A stretch of 6,077 nucleotides of DNA from JBPEWY01 sp052032225. Its GTDB lineage: Bacteria > Bacteroidota > Bacteroidia > Flavobacteriales > Flavobacteriaceae. The position numbers and the translations under genes were made by a program. Below are positions 3,920-6,077 of this stretch, piece after piece (the first letter of the stretch is position 1; each line of letters opens with the position of its first letter). Under the pieces are notes generated by a model, which was given only the letters and a program-made list of their open reading frames with translations, had not been told where the DNA came from and made no database searches. The stretch spans positions 1 to 6,077 of the forward strand of contig JBPEWY010000050.1 of the NCBI GenBank assembly GCA_052032225.1. Reading direction: 5' to 3'.

Positions 3920-6077
3920 ATGTTCATAAAATCATTAATGGCAACAATTGCCATATTCTTCATGTATTGCAGTTTAGCTGCACAAGAGTCAGAAATTTAC
4001 ACCCATAAACTTAAAAATTATCAAGAGGCTTTAGCACTTTATAACAATAAACAGTATCAGGCAGCGCAAGCTATATTTAGTAAAGTAAAACAACAAACCA
4101 ATGATTTAGAAACAGAGGCTAATTGTGCATATTACATTGCTAATTGCGCTGTGAGACTAAACCAAATTGGTGCAGATAAGTTAATGGAATCGTTTGTAGA
4201 AAGGTATCCTACCAGCACCAAAAGAAACTCTGCATTTATAGATGTAGCCGATTATTATTTTGAAAGCGGAAAGTATGCACATGCTTTAAAATGGTATAAA
4301 AAGGTAGATGAAACAAACTTGAGCAGCGCAGAGCAAGATCGTTTTAATTTTAATATGGGGTATGCTTTGTTTAGCAGCAAAAAACATAAGGATGCAGAGC
4401 GCTACTTTAATAAAGTGGTAAATTCACAGAAGTATGGTTCGCAAGCAAAATATTATATAGGGTATATTGCGTATCAGAGTGATGATTTTGAAGAAGCTTC
4501 GGAGTATTTTGACCAGATTTCAGACCAAGAGGAATTAAACGAGAAGCTTTCGTACTATCAAGCAGACATGAATTTTAAGCTGGGTAATTTTAAAAAAGCA
4601 ATTTCTTTAGCTAAAGAGCAGTTGCCCAAAGCAGATAGAAAAGAAATCTCAGAGCTTCATAAAATAATAGGAGAGAGCCATTTTAATTTACAAGAATACG
4701 AGCAAGCTATTCCGCATTTAACACAATACAAAGGTAAACGTGGTAAGTGGAGCAATACAGATTATTACCAATTAGGATATGCTTATTATAAGCAAGGAGA
4801 TTTTGAAAATGCTATAAATCAATTCAACAAAATAATAGATGCTAATAATGCTGTGGCGCAAAATGCATATTATCATTTAGCAGAATGTTATTTAAAATTA
4901 AATAAAAAGCAAGAGGCGTTAAATGCATTTAAGAATGCATCGCAAATGGATTATAATGCTCAAATTAAACAAGATGCGTTATTAAATTATGGCAGATTAA
5001 GTTATGATATTGGTAATCCATACGAAAGTGCATCGGGGGTTTTATTATCTTACTTAGAGCAATATCCCGATTCTCAATATAATCAAGAAGTTCAAGAGCT
5101 TTTAGTTGATTCTTACATTACTTCTAAAAACTACGAAGCTGCTTTAAATCTTTTAGAAAACAACAGAAGTTACAGTAACAAGACTACTTACCAAAAAGTA
5201 GCTTTTTATAGAGGAGTAGAATTATTTAATGAAGGAAAATATCAAGAGTCAGCCTCTTTTTTTGAACGCGCTATGAACGCACAACAAGATGCAGTTTACA
5301 CAGCAAGAGCAACTTTTTGGCATGCAGAAACGCAATACTTACTTAACAATTTTAACGATGCTTTAGTGGGGTTTAAGTTGTTTGCTAATAGTGCTATGGC
5401 ATCTAGCACCCCAGAGTACAAAAACATTAACTATCATTTGGCATATACTTATTTTAAAACAAAAGAGTATGGTCAAGCTGCTAATTATTTTGATGCTTAC
5501 GTTAAGCAGCCAAATACAGATACAGAAAGGCTTAATGATGCTTATTTACGTTTAGGAGACAGCTATTTTGTAACCAGTAAATATTGGCCGGCAATGGAAG
5601 CTTACAACAAAGCAATTGCAATGAATGGACCGGATACTGATTACGCACATTATCAAAAAGCTATTAGCTATGGTTTTGTAAACCGAAGAAATCAAAAAAT
5701 AGAAACCTTAGAAAAATTTATTGCAAGCTATCCTAATTCTAAACTGCGTGATGATGCTTTATACGAGTTAGGAAACACATACATAAACGACAACAAAACC
5801 CAAAAAGGACAGGAAGCATATAATATGCTTATTCAAAATTACAGAATGAGTTCGTATGTGCCTAAAGCGCTATTAAAACAAGGTTTAATTTATTACAACT
5901 CCGGTCAAAATAATGATGCTATTGCAAAATTTAAAGATTTGGTAAATCGTTTTCCTAATTCAGAAGAAGCTATACAAGCAGTTTCTACGGCCAAGCTTAT
6001 TTATGTAGAAGAAGGTAAAGTTGATGAGTATGCTGCTTGGGTTAACCAGTTAGATTTTGTTGATATATCTGAAAACG
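3920..6077 (+). CDS. Large exported TPR-repeat protein, N-terminal 719 codons (3' end outside the window)
   Basis: The frame is open from ATG 3920 to the window edge, with no stop. An in-frame TAA at 3911-3913 makes this the first possible start. Residues 1-20 look like a Sec signal peptide: Lys4, a hydrophobic core, and S-L-A at 18-20 before a likely signal peptidase I cut. Cys17 lacks a lipobox (F-M-Y precedes it), so a lipoprotein is unlikely. The mature part is almost entirely about 18-19 TPR-like helical pairs. The clearest are near 280-312 (LGYAYY, then FENAINQF) and 539-572 (LRLGDSYF, then AMEAYNKAI). Several repeats carry the Y/F-P-x-S turn (96-99, 382-385, 604-607, 678-681) seen in periplasmic TPR proteins of the BamD/CpoB kind. 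I infer a periplasmic scaffold. I recall flavobacterial proteins of this style near 1000 aa, so a sizeable C-terminus is probably missing. It is not obviously SprE/PorW, which are lipoproteins. It is divergent from ftsE; a division-linked role is speculative. Confidence 0.93.
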   Translation, partial: MFIKSLMATIAIFFMYCSLAAQESEIYTHKLKNYQEALALYNNKQYQAAQAIFSKVKQQTNDLETEANCAYYIANCAVRLNQIGADKLMESFVERYPTSTKRNSAFIDVADYYFESGKYAHALKWYKKVDETNLSSAEQDRFNFNMGYALFSSKKHKDAERYFNKVVNSQKYGSQAKYYIGYIAYQSDDFEEASEYFDQISDQEELNEKLSYYQADMNFKLGNFKKAISLAKEQLPKADRKEISELHKIIGESHFNLQEYEQAIPHLTQYKGKRGKWSNTDYYQLGYAYYKQGDFENAINQFNKIIDANNAVAQNAYYHLAECYLKLNKKQEALNAFKNASQMDYNAQIKQDALLNYGRLSYDIGNPYESASGVLLSYLEQYPDSQYNQEVQELLVDSYITSKNYEAALNLLENNRSYSNKTTYQKVAFYRGVELFNEGKYQESASFFERAMNAQQDAVYTARATFWHAETQYLLNNFNDALVGFKLFANSAMASSTPEYKNINYHLAYTYFKTKEYGQAANYFDAYVKQPNTDTERLNDAYLRLGDSYFVTSKYWPAMEAYNKAIAMNGPDTDYAHYQKAISYGFVNRRNQKIETLEKFIASYPNSKLRDDALYELGNTYINDNKTQKGQEAYNMLIQNYRMSSYVPKALLKQGLIYYNSGQNNDAIAKFKDLVNRFPNSEEAIQAVSTAKLIYVEEGKVDEYAAWVNQLDFVDISEN

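Noticed and set aside
3920..6077. The TPR protein as the gliding/type IX secretion component SprE (PorW)
   Set aside because: SprE-type proteins are lipoproteins, while this signal sequence has no lipobox before Cys17, and no other gliding or secretion gene is nearby.
1..6077. CRISPR array, IS element, tRNA, riboswitch or integration site
   Set aside because: No regularly spaced repeats, terminal inverted repeats with a transposase, cloverleaf-like sequence or long structured leader was seen; the gaps between genes are all 155 bp or less.

Overview
The window is an AT-rich chromosomal segment from a Gram-negative bacterium of the Bacteroidetes, most likely a member of the Flavobacteriaceae. 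Four things point there. KdsA implies a Kdo-containing lipopolysaccharide. The KdsA, TypA and FtsE sequences have a flavobacterial character. No convincing Shine-Dalgarno sequence precedes any start. The intergenic regions carry the Bacteroidetes -7 promoter word TAnnTTTG, with three exact copies correctly placed in front of genes. I see no mobile element, CRISPR array, tRNA or rRNA.

There are six genes and they alternate strictly in orientation (- + - + - +), so none forms an operon inside the window. In order they are: the N-terminal 132 codons of kdsA (minus, cut by the left edge); typA/bipA (plus, complete, 600 aa); a 138-aa membrane protein of unassigned function (minus); a 77-aa three-helix membrane protein resembling the YgjV/SemiSWEET type (plus); ftsE (minus, 227 aa, with no ftsX beside it); and the first 719 codons of a large exported TPR-repeat protein (plus, cut by the right edge). 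The TPR frame has no stop before the window ends.

The three divergent gaps (399-482, 2743-2843, 3765-3919) hold the promoters. The two convergent junctions differ. The typA tail has a strong hairpin plus T-tract that also overlaps the stop codon of the opposing gene. The 77-aa gene and ftsE end 3 bp apart with no convincing terminator, only a 16-bp perfect palindrome in the last codons of the 77-aa gene.

Most of the genes concern the cell envelope: KdsA makes the Kdo precursor for LPS, FtsE is the division ATPase, two genes encode small inner-membrane proteins, and the TPR protein is probably periplasmic. TypA is a ribosome-associated stress GTPase. I found no clear evidence of a new multi-gene system. 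The items most worth a second look are the two small membrane proteins, the orphan ftsE divergent from the TPR gene, and a word-usage anomaly across the window: GATC occurs once while CCGG occurs about 23 times by hand count.
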